Below, piece after piece: positions 16,297 to 24,536 of a DNA stretch of 58,811 nucleotides; the first letter of the stretch is position 1, and the number at the start of each line of letters is the position of its first letter. The stretch is taken from the NCBI RefSeq assembly GCF_902729435.1, contig NZ_CACVCG010000048.1:1-58811 (forward strand), given 5' to 3'. Source of the stretch: Magnetospirillum sp. UT-4 (lineage in GTDB: Bacteria > Pseudomonadota > Alphaproteobacteria > Rhodospirillales > Magnetospirillaceae). Made by a program: the position numbers and the translations under genes. The notes beneath the pieces are model-generated. The model was not told where the DNA came from. It was given only the letters and a program-made list of their open reading frames with translations, and ran no database searches.

Positions 16297-18225
16297 TCAG
16301 GCGCCGGCCTGCAACTCGTCGGCGAGCGATGCGATCTCCTCGATTGCGGCTGCCAGTTCCTCGGCCCCCTTGGCCTGCTGCTTGGCGGCGACGCCGGCCT
16401 CGCCGGTGGCGCGGGTGGTCTGCTGGGCGGCGGCGGCGATCTGTTCGACGCCGGTCTGCACTTCCTTGACCATGCGGACGATGTCTTCGGCGCCGGTCAG
16501 GATATCGCGGTTGCCCTTCAACACCACCGCCACATCCCTGGACACCGTTTCCAGATCGGCGCTGATCACCTTGTTCTTCTCGACCTCGGCGGCGGCGGCG
16601 TTGCCGATCTCCTCGAGGTCGCGGCGCACCGAGCCGATCTGGTCCTGAATGGCCTTCACCGTGTCCTTGATGCGGTCGGCGTTCTCGGCCGAATCGCGGG
16701 CGAGGTTGCGGATGTCGGTGGAGACCACCGCGAAGCCCTTGCCGAACTCGCCGGCCCGGGCCGCTTCCACCGAGCCGTTGACCGCCAGCATGTTGGTCTG
16801 GATGGACACTGTGGTGATGGCATCGACGATCTTGTCGATGCGGCGGCTGATCTGCTCAAGGGCGTTCATCTGTTCGCGGCTCTGCTTGCCGGCCTCGACC
16901 GAGCCCATGACGCCGTCGATCAGTTCGTCGATGCCCTTGATGCTGCTGGCCACCCGCTCGGCGGTGGCCTCGGCCTTGGCGAGCGCATCGGCGGCATTGG
17001 TGGTCGACAACTGCGCCGCCCGCTCGACCTCGGCGATGGCCGCCGAGGATTGCTGGGTCGCCGCCCCCTGCTGCTGCGCCCCCTTCTGGATCTGCTCGAG
17101 CGCCACCATGATCTGGGCAGCGGCGCGGTTGATTTACTCCACTGCCGACGACAACTCCTCGGCGGCCGAGGCGACCTCCTCGCTGCTCTTGGAGATATCG
17201 GTGGAGTTCTTCAACTCGTCGGCCAGTTCGGACAGTTCCTGTGCCGCCTGCTCGGATTGGGTCAGCGCCTGGGTCTGCTGGTCGATGGTCTTGATCGATT
17301 CCTGGCAGGCGGCGCTTTGCTCCTCGGCGGCGGCGGCGATGATCTCCGAGCCCTTTTGTGCCTCGCGGGCGGCAATGGCGGATTCTTCCGACGCCTTGGC
17401 GATCTCGCGGCCGCCATTGGCGATGTCCACCATGTCGGTTCGGATCTGATCCAACTGGGTGGTGATCTGCTTGCCCTTCTCCACCTCCAGCTTGGCGCTG
17501 GTGGCGGAGGCGGTGATGCCCTCGGCGATGATCTTGACGTCCTTCTGGATCTGGGCGATCAGGTCCTGAATCTCGCGGGCGCTCTTTTCGCTGGTCTCGG
17601 CCAGGGTGCGCACCTCGTCGGCGACCACGGCGAAGCCCTTGCCGTGCTGTCCGGCCCGCGCTGCCTCGATGGCGGCATTCAGCGCCAGCAGGTTGGTCTG
17701 GTCGGCGATGCGGGCCACGGCCTTGACCACCTCGGAAATGGCCGCCGCCTGGCGTTCGAGTTCCTCGATCATCTGCACCGAGGCGACCTGACGCTCGGCG
17801 GCCCGGCCGATGGCGGCGATCGAGTTGGAGATCTGCACCGAGACGCTTTGGATCAGGGACTGCAGCGCCTCGGTCTTGGCGACTGAGACGTCGGCGTTAT
17901 CCTTGGCCTTGCGGATCAGGCCGGCGCCGTGATCGACCGCCTTCTGCGATTGCTGGGCGGCACCCGCCGCCTCCTCGGCGCCCTGGGCGATCTGCTCGGA
18001 GGCCTTGCGCAATTCCTCGGCGGCCGAGGCCGATTCGGCGATGCCGCTGGCCAGCTGCGAAGTGGCGGCGGCGATGCGCTCGGCCGCCTTCTGCTGACGG
18101 GCGAAGGTGCGCGCCTTGCGCTTCTGCGCCTCGGCCAACAGTTTGCTGCCGCTCGCGGTGCCGCCATCCTCGTCAGTCCTTACCGCGACCTGCCCGCCGA
18201 TCTGGTTTTTCTTGACGAGAGCCAT
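16297..18225 (-). pseudogene. Soluble tandem-module chemoreceptor interrupted by in-frame TAA
   Basis: Start ATG 18225 has AAGGGG upstream. There is no membrane segment and no periplasmic domain. A first receptor hairpin ([20 protein letters not shown]) is followed by a TAA at 17136-17134 right after SSAVE; the same frame continues INRAAAQIMVALEQI and then a second hairpin (VSIQTNMLAVNGSVEAAR) to 16297. Both pieces are in one frame and the heptad pattern runs across the stop, so this is one gene with a nonsense codon, most simply GAA to TAA. Possible outcomes are two fragments (an ATG lies at 17109), readthrough, or a sequencing error. It is the first gene of the che-kai operon. Confidence 0.85.
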
Positions 18226-18300
18226 GCCCATCCCCTTCGCTGCACTGCGATTACACGATTGAACGCACATACAATGGGCGTACGGACCGGCAGGGGTAAT

Positions 18301-18340
18301 CCTATCCTTTGTGCTGGGGGGGGTGGGTATCGAAGGATAG
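18301..18340 (-). promoter_or_regulatory. Putative operator upstream of the che-kai operon
   Basis: The leader before the chemoreceptor start holds CCTATCC at 18301-18307 and GTATCGAAGGATAG at 18327-18340, giving two opposed CTATCC/GGATAG half-sites around a C-rich spacer. The second element is an exact inverse copy of 19084-19097, before the LuxR gene. It could be the binding site of one or both LuxR-type proteins encoded upstream. It touches the stop codon of the gene at 18341. Confidence 0.55.
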
Positions 18341-18997
18341 CTACGCGGAGCGCCCCCTGCCGACCGACAACAGACTCCACACAGCCTGGGCGCGATTGGC
18401 GGCGCCGATTTTTTTGTAGATGCTGCGCAGGCGCGCCTTGACGGCAGTCTCGTCGATATCGAGGCGTTGGGCGATGACCTTGTTGGGCAATCCGTCCAGC
18501 AAGAGGGGAATCACCTCGGTCTCGGCCGGTGAGAAGTGAACATTCCGGAACGCGTAAGCCGACGACGGACATTCCGGCAGCAGGCGGCTATTGGAATTCG
18601 CCAGCGCGACGATTGCGCTCGCGGGGAGATAGCATTCGCCGGCCATGACCAAACGCAGGGCATGCTGCACGCCGCAGCCGGACATTCCTTTGGAGATGAC
18701 CCCATGGGCACCGGCATCGACGGCAGCCAGCACGGTGGCGGAATCTGCGGTGGCAGTGAGCAGAACAACCTTGGTGGAGGGATAGCGGTCGCCGAAGACA
18801 CGGACGCCGTTCACACCGTCCATGCCAGACATGGAATGCCCCAGCAGCGCCAGGTCGAACTTACGCTGGTTTGCTACGGAAATCGCGCCATCAAGCGAGT
18901 CTGCATCGGCTATCTCGACGTTGGCATTCACCTTGCTGACAAAGGCGCGAATACCATCGCGCAGCAACCGCTGTTCGTCCGCAAACAAAACGCGCAT
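18341..18997 (-). CDS. LuxR-family response regulator with degenerate receiver
   Basis: 218 residues from ATG 18997; the longer frame to 19099 has no better start. The receiver keeps the N-terminal acidic pair (D7-E8), LTATAD and the Lys in ISKGM, but the phospho-acceptor Asp is replaced by Gly53 in [13 protein letters not shown]. The C-terminus is a LuxR HTH ([44 protein letters not shown]). It therefore probably acts without phosphorylation, for example through a ligand or protein partner. It lies 115 bases upstream of the che-kai operon, and putative binding sites flank it on both sides. Confidence 0.88.
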   Translation of the reverse strand: MRVLFADEQRLLRDGIRAFVSKVNANVEIADADSLDGAISVANQRKFDLALLGHSMSGMDGVNGVRVFGDRYPSTKVVLLTATADSATVLAAVDAGAHGVISKGMSGCGVQHALRLVMAGECYLPASAIVALANSNSRLLPECPSSAYAFRNVHFSPAETEVIPLLLDGLPNKVIAQRLDIDETAVKARLRSIYKKIGAANRAQAVWSLLSVGRGRSA

Positions 18998-19048
18998 ACG
19001 GCACCTTTGGGGGTGGAACGAGCCACCCAAACCAGCATCTGAACCCAA

Positions 19049-19097
19049 CGATAGGAGGGGCCTATCGCCTGCGAGAGGCAACCCTATCCTTCGATAC
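19049..19097 (-). promoter_or_regulatory. Putative operator before the LuxR-type regulator
   Basis: The 111-base gap holds a perfect inverted repeat CGATAGG-5-CCTATCG (19049-19055, 19061-19067) and then CTATCCTTCGATAC (19084-19097). The last element recurs inverted at 18327-18340. All contain the core GGATAG or GATAGG. The arrangement suggests autoregulation together with control of the che-kai operon. Confidence 0.55.
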
Positions 19098-19108
19098 AAG
19101 AGGCCCCA

Positions 19109-19708
19109 TCAGCCGAGCAGCGCCTTGACCGCCTGCGCGCGGCTGGCGACGCCCAGCTTCCTATATATGGTGCGCAGCCGTGCCTTGACCGCCGATTCTT
19201 CGACCTCCAGTCGCCGCGCGATAAGGTGGTTGGACAGACCGTCCAGCAGCAGCACGACCACCTCATGCTCGCGTGCGGTGAACGGGGGCGGAGATCTCTG
19301 GTCGCCCATCCCGGCCGGAGGCGCGGCGCGCGCCATTTCCCGCAGGCGGTTGACCAGCCCGTTGTTGAGAGCGGACATGGCGTCGATGGCCTTTTGCGAT
19401 GTTGCTGCCTCGGCTTTTGGGCGACCGACAATCACCAGCAATCCCCCATCGAATACGCTGCCATCGAAGCGAAAGAGTGCCGGACCTTCCGCAAGGTCGA
19501 TGGCAAACATCCAATTGAATGCCGCACCATCGCGCTTTGATGCGGCGATAAAATCGCGCGCCATCACCGCATCTTTTGCCACCACCTGGTGATCGAGGCG
19601 CCGAGCGATCTCAAGGACCGAAGAGATGCCGAGCCCGTCGCTGCGAATTTCACGCAACGTCCCGTCGAGATCGCAGTGCAGCACGGTGCCGGCGGTGGTC
19701 GGCATCAT
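19109..19708 (-). CDS. LuxR-type HTH regulator with N-terminal sensor domain
   Basis: 199 residues; start codons ATG-ATG overlap the stop of the cobalamin-binding gene, so the two are coupled. Residues 1-120 form an alpha/beta region that looks like a PAS-type sensor (HCDLDGTLREIRSDG, SVLEIARRLDHQV) but is not a recognised receiver. The C-terminus is a LuxR HTH (TAREHEVVVLLLDGLSNHLIARRL, AVKARLRTIYRKLGVASRAQAV), nearly identical in its recognition helix region to the neighbouring regulator at 18341. The pair probably bind the same sites. The partner may be the cobalamin-binding protein encoded just before. Confidence 0.85.
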   Translation of the reverse strand: MMPTTAGTVLHCDLDGTLREIRSDGLGISSVLEIARRLDHQVVAKDAVMARDFIAASKRDGAAFNWMFAIDLAEGPALFRFDGSVFDGGLLVIVGRPKAEAATSQKAIDAMSALNNGLVNRLREMARAAPPAGMGDQRSPPPFTAREHEVVVLLLDGLSNHLIARRLEVEESAVKARLRTIYRKLGVASRAQAVKALLG

Positions 19709-20745
19709 CTTACCCAGTCGTCAGCCAGGGCCAGAGCCTGACGGCCGTCGGCAGCGGTGCCGTCTGCCCCAACGCGCCGCCACAGATCCTGGTCAACGGA
19801 GAAGGGATAGCCGCCCGCCAGGATCTTTCTCCCGTTTCCGCCCGGGCTGGTCCGCAGCAAGGCAATCAGCGATGCCGCAGCCGGTACGCTGGCCACGGTC
19901 ATCGCCGAGACAGCAACGACCGCGGCGCCACTCCGCGCCGCGAAAGCCGCCATTGCCTTGGGCGGAGTGCTGGCGCCGAGAAAGTGCGTTTCCCAGCCCC
20001 CCAGCTGAAATTGGTCGGTCACCATCCGCAGGCCCATTTCATGCAATTCCCCCTCTGCACAGGCGGCAACCAGCACCGGCCCGCGTCGTTCCGTCGCGAA
20101 GATGCGGGGGTAGAAGCGCGCCATGATAACCTGGGTGGCGGCAGAGGCTGCATGCTCCTCGGCCACGGTGATTTGGCCTCGGTGCCACAATCGCCCGACC
20201 TCGCGCATGGCCGGGCCGACGATATCGGGCAACGTGGCGGCAATGTCGGCACCACCCTCGACTGCGTCGAAAAGAATGGCTGCTGCCTTCGGGTAATCAA
20301 AGGCCAGCAGCGCCGCCAGAAACTTTGCCGAAGGACCGGTGAGCGGGCCGCCCGAGCAGGCCAAGGAGGCGAATTCAGGCGGCAGGCGATCGAGTTCCCT
20401 GAGGCCCCGGCGCAGCAGGCGAGCCGTATCCTGGCCCTGGGACCCGCGCACCGCTTCCACCGCCTGGGCCAGACAGTCCAGAGCCGGCCGCAGGTCCGCC
20501 ACCGGCAGCCCCAGATTGCCGATCAGCGCCCGGACCCAGGCCAGGTAGTCGATCAGCAGGGGAAGACTGTCCAGGGCGGCTGCCGCCTCCACGTAGATCA
20601 GATGCATGAGCATGTCGCGTCGGCACGCGTCGCGGGCCCCGGCCGGATAGCGCAAGGCAGCCGAAGGGTGGTGGCTGTAAAACGCCTCTACCCCCAGAGC
20701 CGCAATTTCCGCGCCGTTGGGCGTGCCCGGTAGAACCATGTTCAT
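19705..20745 (-). CDS. CarH-like cobalamin-binding sensor protein
   Basis: 346 residues from ATG 20745 with GGAG upstream. The middle holds the W-x9-EH motif of B12-dependent photoreceptors (RLWHRGQITVAEEH: W187, E197, H198) with a His directly after the Trp, as in CarH, where that His ligates cobalt after light. Further on, ELHEMG (E233, H235, G238) matches the E/D-x-H-x-x-G lower-ligand motif of cobalamin-binding Rossmann domains, and SAMTVAS and ILAGGYPFS fit the remaining loops. There is no DNA-binding domain, so it must act through a partner, most likely the coupled LuxR-type protein. Light sensing is inferred; vitamin B12 binding is well supported by the motifs. Confidence 0.85.
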   Translation of the reverse strand: MNMVLPGTPNGAEIAALGVEAFYSHHPSAALRYPAGARDACRRDMLMHLIYVEAAAALDSLPLLIDYLAWVRALIGNLGLPVADLRPALDCLAQAVEAVRGSQGQDTARLLRRGLRELDRLPPEFASLACSGGPLTGPSAKFLAALLAFDYPKAAAILFDAVEGGADIAATLPDIVGPAMREVGRLWHRGQITVAEEHAASAATQVIMARFYPRIFATERRGPVLVAACAEGELHEMGLRMVTDQFQLGGWETHFLGASTPPKAMAAFAARSGAAVVAVSAMTVASVPAAASLIALLRTSPGGNGRKILAGGYPFSVDQDLWRRVGADGTAADGRQALALADDWVR

Positions 20746-20920
20746 GTCGCCGCGCTCCACGCCGGCGGCACGCTACCGCACGGTCTCCAAGGATGGAATT
20801 TCGGCATTCTACCCAGCCTGGCCCGGCGCTATGGCGATCTTTCGATAGGTTCGCCGTCGCTTCGACCTGCAGGTGCCCGCCACATCTTGTCATTGACATG
20901 GCCTGGAGGCACAATAGGGC

Positions 20921-21484
20921 ATGGATCCGACGAAATTCGGCAAAATTCTCTCGCTGGCCGCCTCCGACAACGAGGCCGAGGCCTTGCGTGCGCTTCAGGT
21001 GGCGAAGCGAATGCTCGACGGCGCCGGCCTGGATTTCGTCGATCTCGCCCATCTTGCGACATCGACCGAGGAGGGCGGCGAAGCCGAGGCCATTGCCGAG
21101 TTGCAGGAGAGCCTGGCCCGGATACGCCGTGAAAATCGGCTATTGAAGGTGGAGAACCGGCGCCTGCGGACGGCCACTCCGGCGACTGCGCCGGAATGCG
21201 CCCGGGACGTGGCGGATGTCGAGCGCAAGCTGGCAGCCGAAATGTCGGCCAGAGCCCGCGCCGAAGCGGAGCGCCTTGCCGCGGACGAAGACGCAGTCCG
21301 AATGGCGGCGGAGATCCGCCAGCTCGCCGCAGCCTGCAGCCATCTCAGATGCGAGCTGGAGCGTAGCGAGCACGAGCGATACCGTCTGATTGCCGAGGCA
21401 CGGAAGGATTCCTTCACCCCGCCGAAGCGTCCCGGCCTCTGCAAGTCGGCACGCACGCCGATGGGCCAATACAGGATTTTCTAG
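20921..21484 (+). CDS. Coiled-coil protein with DUF2786-like N-terminus
   Basis: 187 residues. Residues 1-45 (KILSLAASDNEAEALRALQVAKRM) resemble the short N-terminal helical domain found in DUF2786-type proteins of alphaproteobacteria. Residues 60-165 are strongly charged, with Leu/Ala heptads typical of a coiled coil. The C-terminus is basic. It is divergent from the cobalamin-sensor operon; the 175-base gap between them holds both promoters. No function is known to me. Confidence 0.7.
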   Translation: MDPTKFGKILSLAASDNEAEALRALQVAKRMLDGAGLDFVDLAHLATSTEEGGEAEAIAELQESLARIRRENRLLKVENRRLRTATPATAPECARDVADVERKLAAEMSARARAEAERLAADEDAVRMAAEIRQLAAACSHLRCELERSEHERYRLIAEARKDSFTPPKRPGLCKSARTPMGQYRIF

Positions 21485-21652
21485 CGGTAATTACATCAGG
21501 GTCGGAAAGCGCTGCCCCACTGAGTTTTCAAAATTTGACCAAAGCGCTTACTTCCGTTTGGGTCACTGGGGCAAAACCCCGGGGCACTCAGGCGGCGAAG
21601 CGTGCAACGACGTTTCGGGCAGGCTGTCTTCCCCTGTGGGACCATCGACGAT

Positions 21653-22537
21653 CTACCGTTCGTCGCGAAGCGGCGTTCCCAGGGACCGGATCAGGTCTTC
21701 GGCCAGCATCTCGGCGGCCTTGGAGGTGCTCCCAGGGGCCCTCAGGAGGACGATTTCCGTATCCGCCAGTTCGGGCAGGCCGTGCTCGGGGCCAATGACC
21801 ATCAGGCCGGCGGTCACCATTTCACGCGGCAGCACCGTCACCCCCAAGCCACCGCGCACGGCGGCCTGGATGCCGGTGAAACTGGGGCTGGAATAGATGA
21901 TGCGCCATGTGCGCCCCGCCCTCTCCAATGCCGCCAGGGCACGGCGGCGGTATATGTCCGGGTTGGGAGCAAGCACCAGGGGAAGCGGCGCGGCCTCGTT
22001 CAGACGGAGGCGGTCGGACATGGCCCAGACCAGGGGCTCGCGCCAGACCTTGACGCCATCGCCCGGTCCTTGCGGCTCGCGCTTGCACAGGACCAGATCG
22101 TACTGACCACGGGAAAACGACTCCAGCAGGTTGGCGGTGAAGTCGCACTGGACCTCCAGCGTCACCTGCGGGTGTGCGCGCGTGAAGCGGGACAGGACCT
22201 CGGAAAGGTGGTTGGTGGCGAAGTCCTCGGGCGTGCCCAGGCGCACCGTTCCCCCTACGTCGGGTTCCTGGAGCAGGACCCGCGCCTCGTCGGCGAGGTG
22301 CAGCAGGCGGCGCGCATACGTCAGCAGAAGTTCTCCCGCCGCCGTGAGCTCGGGCTCGCGCCGGTCGCGCGACAACACCCGTTGTCCCAGGGCCTCTTCC
22401 AGGCGCTTGATCTGCAGGCTGACCGCCGACTGGGTCCGACCGAGGCGCACCGCCGCGCGGGTGAAACCGCCGCAATCGACGACGGCGACGAAGCTGCGCA
22501 AAAGGTCGAAGTCGAACGGCGGCAGGGGAGTGGGCAT
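21653..22537 (-). CDS. LysR-family transcriptional regulator
   Basis: 294 residues. N-terminal winged HTH (FDFDLLRSFVAVVDCGGFTRAA, RTQSAVSLQIKRLEEALGQ) followed by a periplasmic-binding-type effector domain (GTVRLGTPEDFATNHL, GLGVTVLPREM). It is transcribed in the direction of the sbtAB-like group and begins 178 bases after it, so it may regulate that group or a gene outside the window. The effector is unknown. Normal family length. Confidence 0.9.
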   Translation of the reverse strand: MPTPLPPFDFDLLRSFVAVVDCGGFTRAAVRLGRTQSAVSLQIKRLEEALGQRVLSRDRREPELTAAGELLLTYARRLLHLADEARVLLQEPDVGGTVRLGTPEDFATNHLSEVLSRFTRAHPQVTLEVQCDFTANLLESFSRGQYDLVLCKREPQGPGDGVKVWREPLVWAMSDRLRLNEAAPLPLVLAPNPDIYRRRALAALERAGRTWRIIYSSPSFTGIQAAVRGGLGVTVLPREMVTAGLMVIGPEHGLPELADTEIVLLRAPGSTSKAAEMLAEDLIRSLGTPLRDER

Positions 22538-22715
22538 TCTCGGGTTTCCTCCCGCCTCCTGTTTAACGCTTCGGCGCGTTGCGGGAAAGGCCCGGAGCCG
22601 GCATGGCGAGGGGCCGGCCCCGGTTACATCTTGGCCGGCACCGCGCCCAACGGCGGAACGGTGCCGATCTGGCAGATTTCCCGTGCCACCATTGCCCCCT
22701 CGGTCCTGCGGGTTG

Positions 22716-23018
22716 TCAGAACTTTTCCGGCCTGAGCACGTCCACGTCGGAGATGAACAGGATCATGGCGAAGTTCCGGTAATACCGTTCTTCGACATGA
22801 TGGATGATGGCGTCGGCCGTCCGGTCGTCGCAGACGATCTCGACGCGGATGTTCGACGAGGCCTCCCACGATCCCGCCCGCACGCCGCGGCTGCCCTTGC
22901 CGCGCGCCTCGGTGACCGTGTAGCCGTGGGCGCCCAATGCCTCGACGTCCTCCAGCAGCATGCCTTCCAGCGCGGCTTCGGCGATGATGGTGACGAGCTT
23001 GCGAACCTGGCGGGGCAT
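22716..23018 (-). CDS. PII-like protein of SbtB/CPII type
   Basis: 100 residues; the ATG sits in a TGATG overlap with the transporter stop. The PII fold is recognisable by GAHGYTVTEARGKGSRGVR, the T-loop base seen in SbtB and in the bicarbonate-linked CPII protein, and by NFAMILFISDVDVL at the end. SbtB binds cAMP and adenine nucleotides and gates SbtA. The C-terminal Cys-containing R-loop of cyanobacterial SbtB is absent. It probably controls the preceding transporter in response to energy or inorganic-carbon state. Confidence 0.85.
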   Translation of the reverse strand: MPRQVRKLVTIIAEAALEGMLLEDVEALGAHGYTVTEARGKGSRGVRAGSWEASSNIRVEIVCDDRTADAIIHHVEERYYRNFAMILFISDVDVLRPEKF

Positions 23019-23962
23019 CACAGTCCTCCCTCCAGCCGGGCCGCGAGGTGGTGGTAGAAGGGGATGCCGGCAAGGATGTTGAAGGGGAACGTCACGCCCA
23101 GCGACGCGGTCAGGGACAGGGCGGGATTGGCCTCGGGAACGATCAGGCGGAAGGCGGCCGGCACGGCGATGTAGGAGGCGCTGGCCGCCAGTGTCGCCAT
23201 CAGGACGGTGCCGCCCAGGGACATTTGGAAGGCCGCGGCGAGGCCGAGGCCGAGGGCGGCGCCGACCAGGGGCATGCCCAGGCCGAAGGCCACCAGGAAT
23301 GGCCCGTGGTGGCGAAGCGAGCCCAACTGGCCGGCGGCGATCAGCCCCATTTCCAGCAGGAAGAGCGCCAGCACGCCCTTGAACAGGTCGAAGAACAGGA
23401 ACCCGATCGGTTGCAGCCCTTCGGCGCCCACCGCCCAGCCGATCAGCAATCCGCCCACCAGCAGGACGATGCTCTTGCCGAGCAGGACCTCATGGGCCAT
23501 GCGCTTCCACCGGGTCTCCATGGCGATCCCGCGCGCCAGGGCCACGCCGACGATGATGGCGGGGATCTCCAGGATGACCACGAACACCGGCATGTACGCC
23601 TCGAAGCCGATGTCGCGGTAGGTCAGGTAAGCCGTGGCCACCGCGAAGGTTCCGACGCTGACCGACCCGTAATGGGCGGCGATGGCGGCGGCATCGGCGC
23701 GTTTCAGACGGCCGACGACGTGCAGGACCGGAAACGCCAATAGCGGCATGATCGCCCCCATCGCCGCCACCGCCGCCACCTGGGGCAGCAACGCCGGCAG
23801 GGATTGCCGCCCCAGCTCGGCGCCGCCCTTGAGGCCGATGGCCAGCAGCAGCACCATGCTGAGGAATTCGTAGACCGGCGCCGGGAGCCTCAGTTCCGAG
23901 CGCATCAGCCCGGCGGCCACGCCGAGGACGAAGAACAGGATGACCGGGTCCAGCACCGCCAT
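23018..23962 (-). CDS. SbtA-type sodium-dependent bicarbonate transporter
   Basis: 314 residues, about ten hydrophobic segments. The first helix is DPVILFFVLGVAAG, then ELRLPAPVYEFLSMVLLLAIGLKGG, a hallmark of the SbtA permease family (single-subunit Na+/HCO3- symporters). The start ATG 23962 overlaps the upstream stop by one base; a frame open further upstream is only the shadow of the preceding gene. Pairing with a PII-like gene is typical for sbtA. It would supply inorganic carbon to RuBisCO encoded nearby. Confidence 0.88.
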   Translation of the reverse strand: MAVLDPVILFFVLGVAAGLMRSELRLPAPVYEFLSMVLLLAIGLKGGAELGRQSLPALLPQVAAVAAMGAIMPLLAFPVLHVVGRLKRADAAAIAAHYGSVSVGTFAVATAYLTYRDIGFEAYMPVFVVILEIPAIIVGVALARGIAMETRWKRMAHEVLLGKSIVLLVGGLLIGWAVGAEGLQPIGFLFFDLFKGVLALFLLEMGLIAAGQLGSLRHHGPFLVAFGLGMPLVGAALGLGLAAAFQMSLGGTVLMATLAASASYIAVPAAFRLIVPEANPALSLTASLGVTFPFNILAGIPFYHHLAARLEGGL

Positions 23963-24450
23963 CACGCGGCCCCGGCGGCCAGCGTCCAGGACAGTCGGCC
24001 GGTGAGGCCGTTGCGGTAGAGCGGGGCGCCGATGCGCTGGGGATAGGCCGCGGTCAGCCGATCCATCTCGGCGGCGACGGCGCGCCGGCGTGCTCCGCCA
24101 TCGAAGACGGGGACATAGAGATGGCCATCGCGCTCCCCGTCCCGCGACAGCAGGGCGCCGGCGAGGTCCCGGTGCGACGGATGCCACGGCACCGCATCGG
24201 CGCCGAAATACGGCTCGAACCGCCATACCGCCCACACGCCCACGCGTTCGAACGACTGCTCGAACCGCAGCGACCGGTAGACGCCGGGCGCGCACGGGAC
24301 CGCGACCCGGGCCTCGGGCAGCGAGGCCGACGCGGGGTCGCACCAGACGCCGCGCAGCGGCCCGTTCACCGGTTCGAGACGCCGCACCAGGTCACCGATG
24401 GCGGCCGAATTTTCCTGCAGCACCTTCAAGTTGCGCACGACGACGAGCAC
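23962..24450 (-). CDS. Uncharacterised protein leading the bicarbonate-transport operon
   Basis: 162 residues from GTG 24450, chosen because AGGAG lies seven bases upstream. The beginning VLVVVRNLKVLQENSAAIGDL reads like a strand and helix, followed by Trp/Phe-rich stretches (VWAVWRFEPYFG). No signal peptide, no membrane segment and no recognised domain. Cotranscribed with the SbtA- and SbtB-like genes through two one-base overlaps, so it is likely to take part in inorganic carbon uptake or its control. I do not recognise the family. Confidence 0.7.
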   Translation of the reverse strand: MLVVVRNLKVLQENSAAIGDLVRRLEPVNGPLRGVWCDPASASLPEARVAVPCAPGVYRSLRFEQSFERVGVWAVWRFEPYFGADAVPWHPSHRDLAGALLSRDGERDGHLYVPVFDGGARRRAVAAEMDRLTAAYPQRIGAPLYRNGLTGRLSWTLAAGAA

Positions 24451-24517
24451 TGACCGTCTCCTGGCTGGATGAGACGGATCGACAGTACGGTGCGGCAAAC
24501 CATATTAAAAATTGATA

Positions 24518-24531
24518 GTATTAATGAATAC
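24518..24531 (-). promoter_or_regulatory. AT-rich inverted repeat before the bicarbonate operon
   Basis: GTATT-AATG-AATAC lies in the 86-base AT-rich gap between the cbbR stop and the start of the uncharacterised gene, followed by TTTAATATGG in the direction of transcription, which could serve as a -10 region. The half-site spacing fits a LysR-type target, so CbbR is a candidate. Low-GC gaps like this are rare in the window. Confidence 0.45.
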
Positions 24532-24536
24532 CATTG

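Noticed and set aside
21495-21605. Imperfect inverted repeat TGCCCCACTGA..TCACTGGGGCA, possibly an insertion-sequence end
   Set aside because: It resembles the ends of some insertion sequences, but no transposase or target duplication is visible, so I did not call a mobile element.
23963-24343. N-terminal extension of the SbtA-like gene
   Set aside because: The extra part is Arg/Pro-rich and overlaps the uncharacterised gene in another frame; the TGATG junction gives a better start at 23962.
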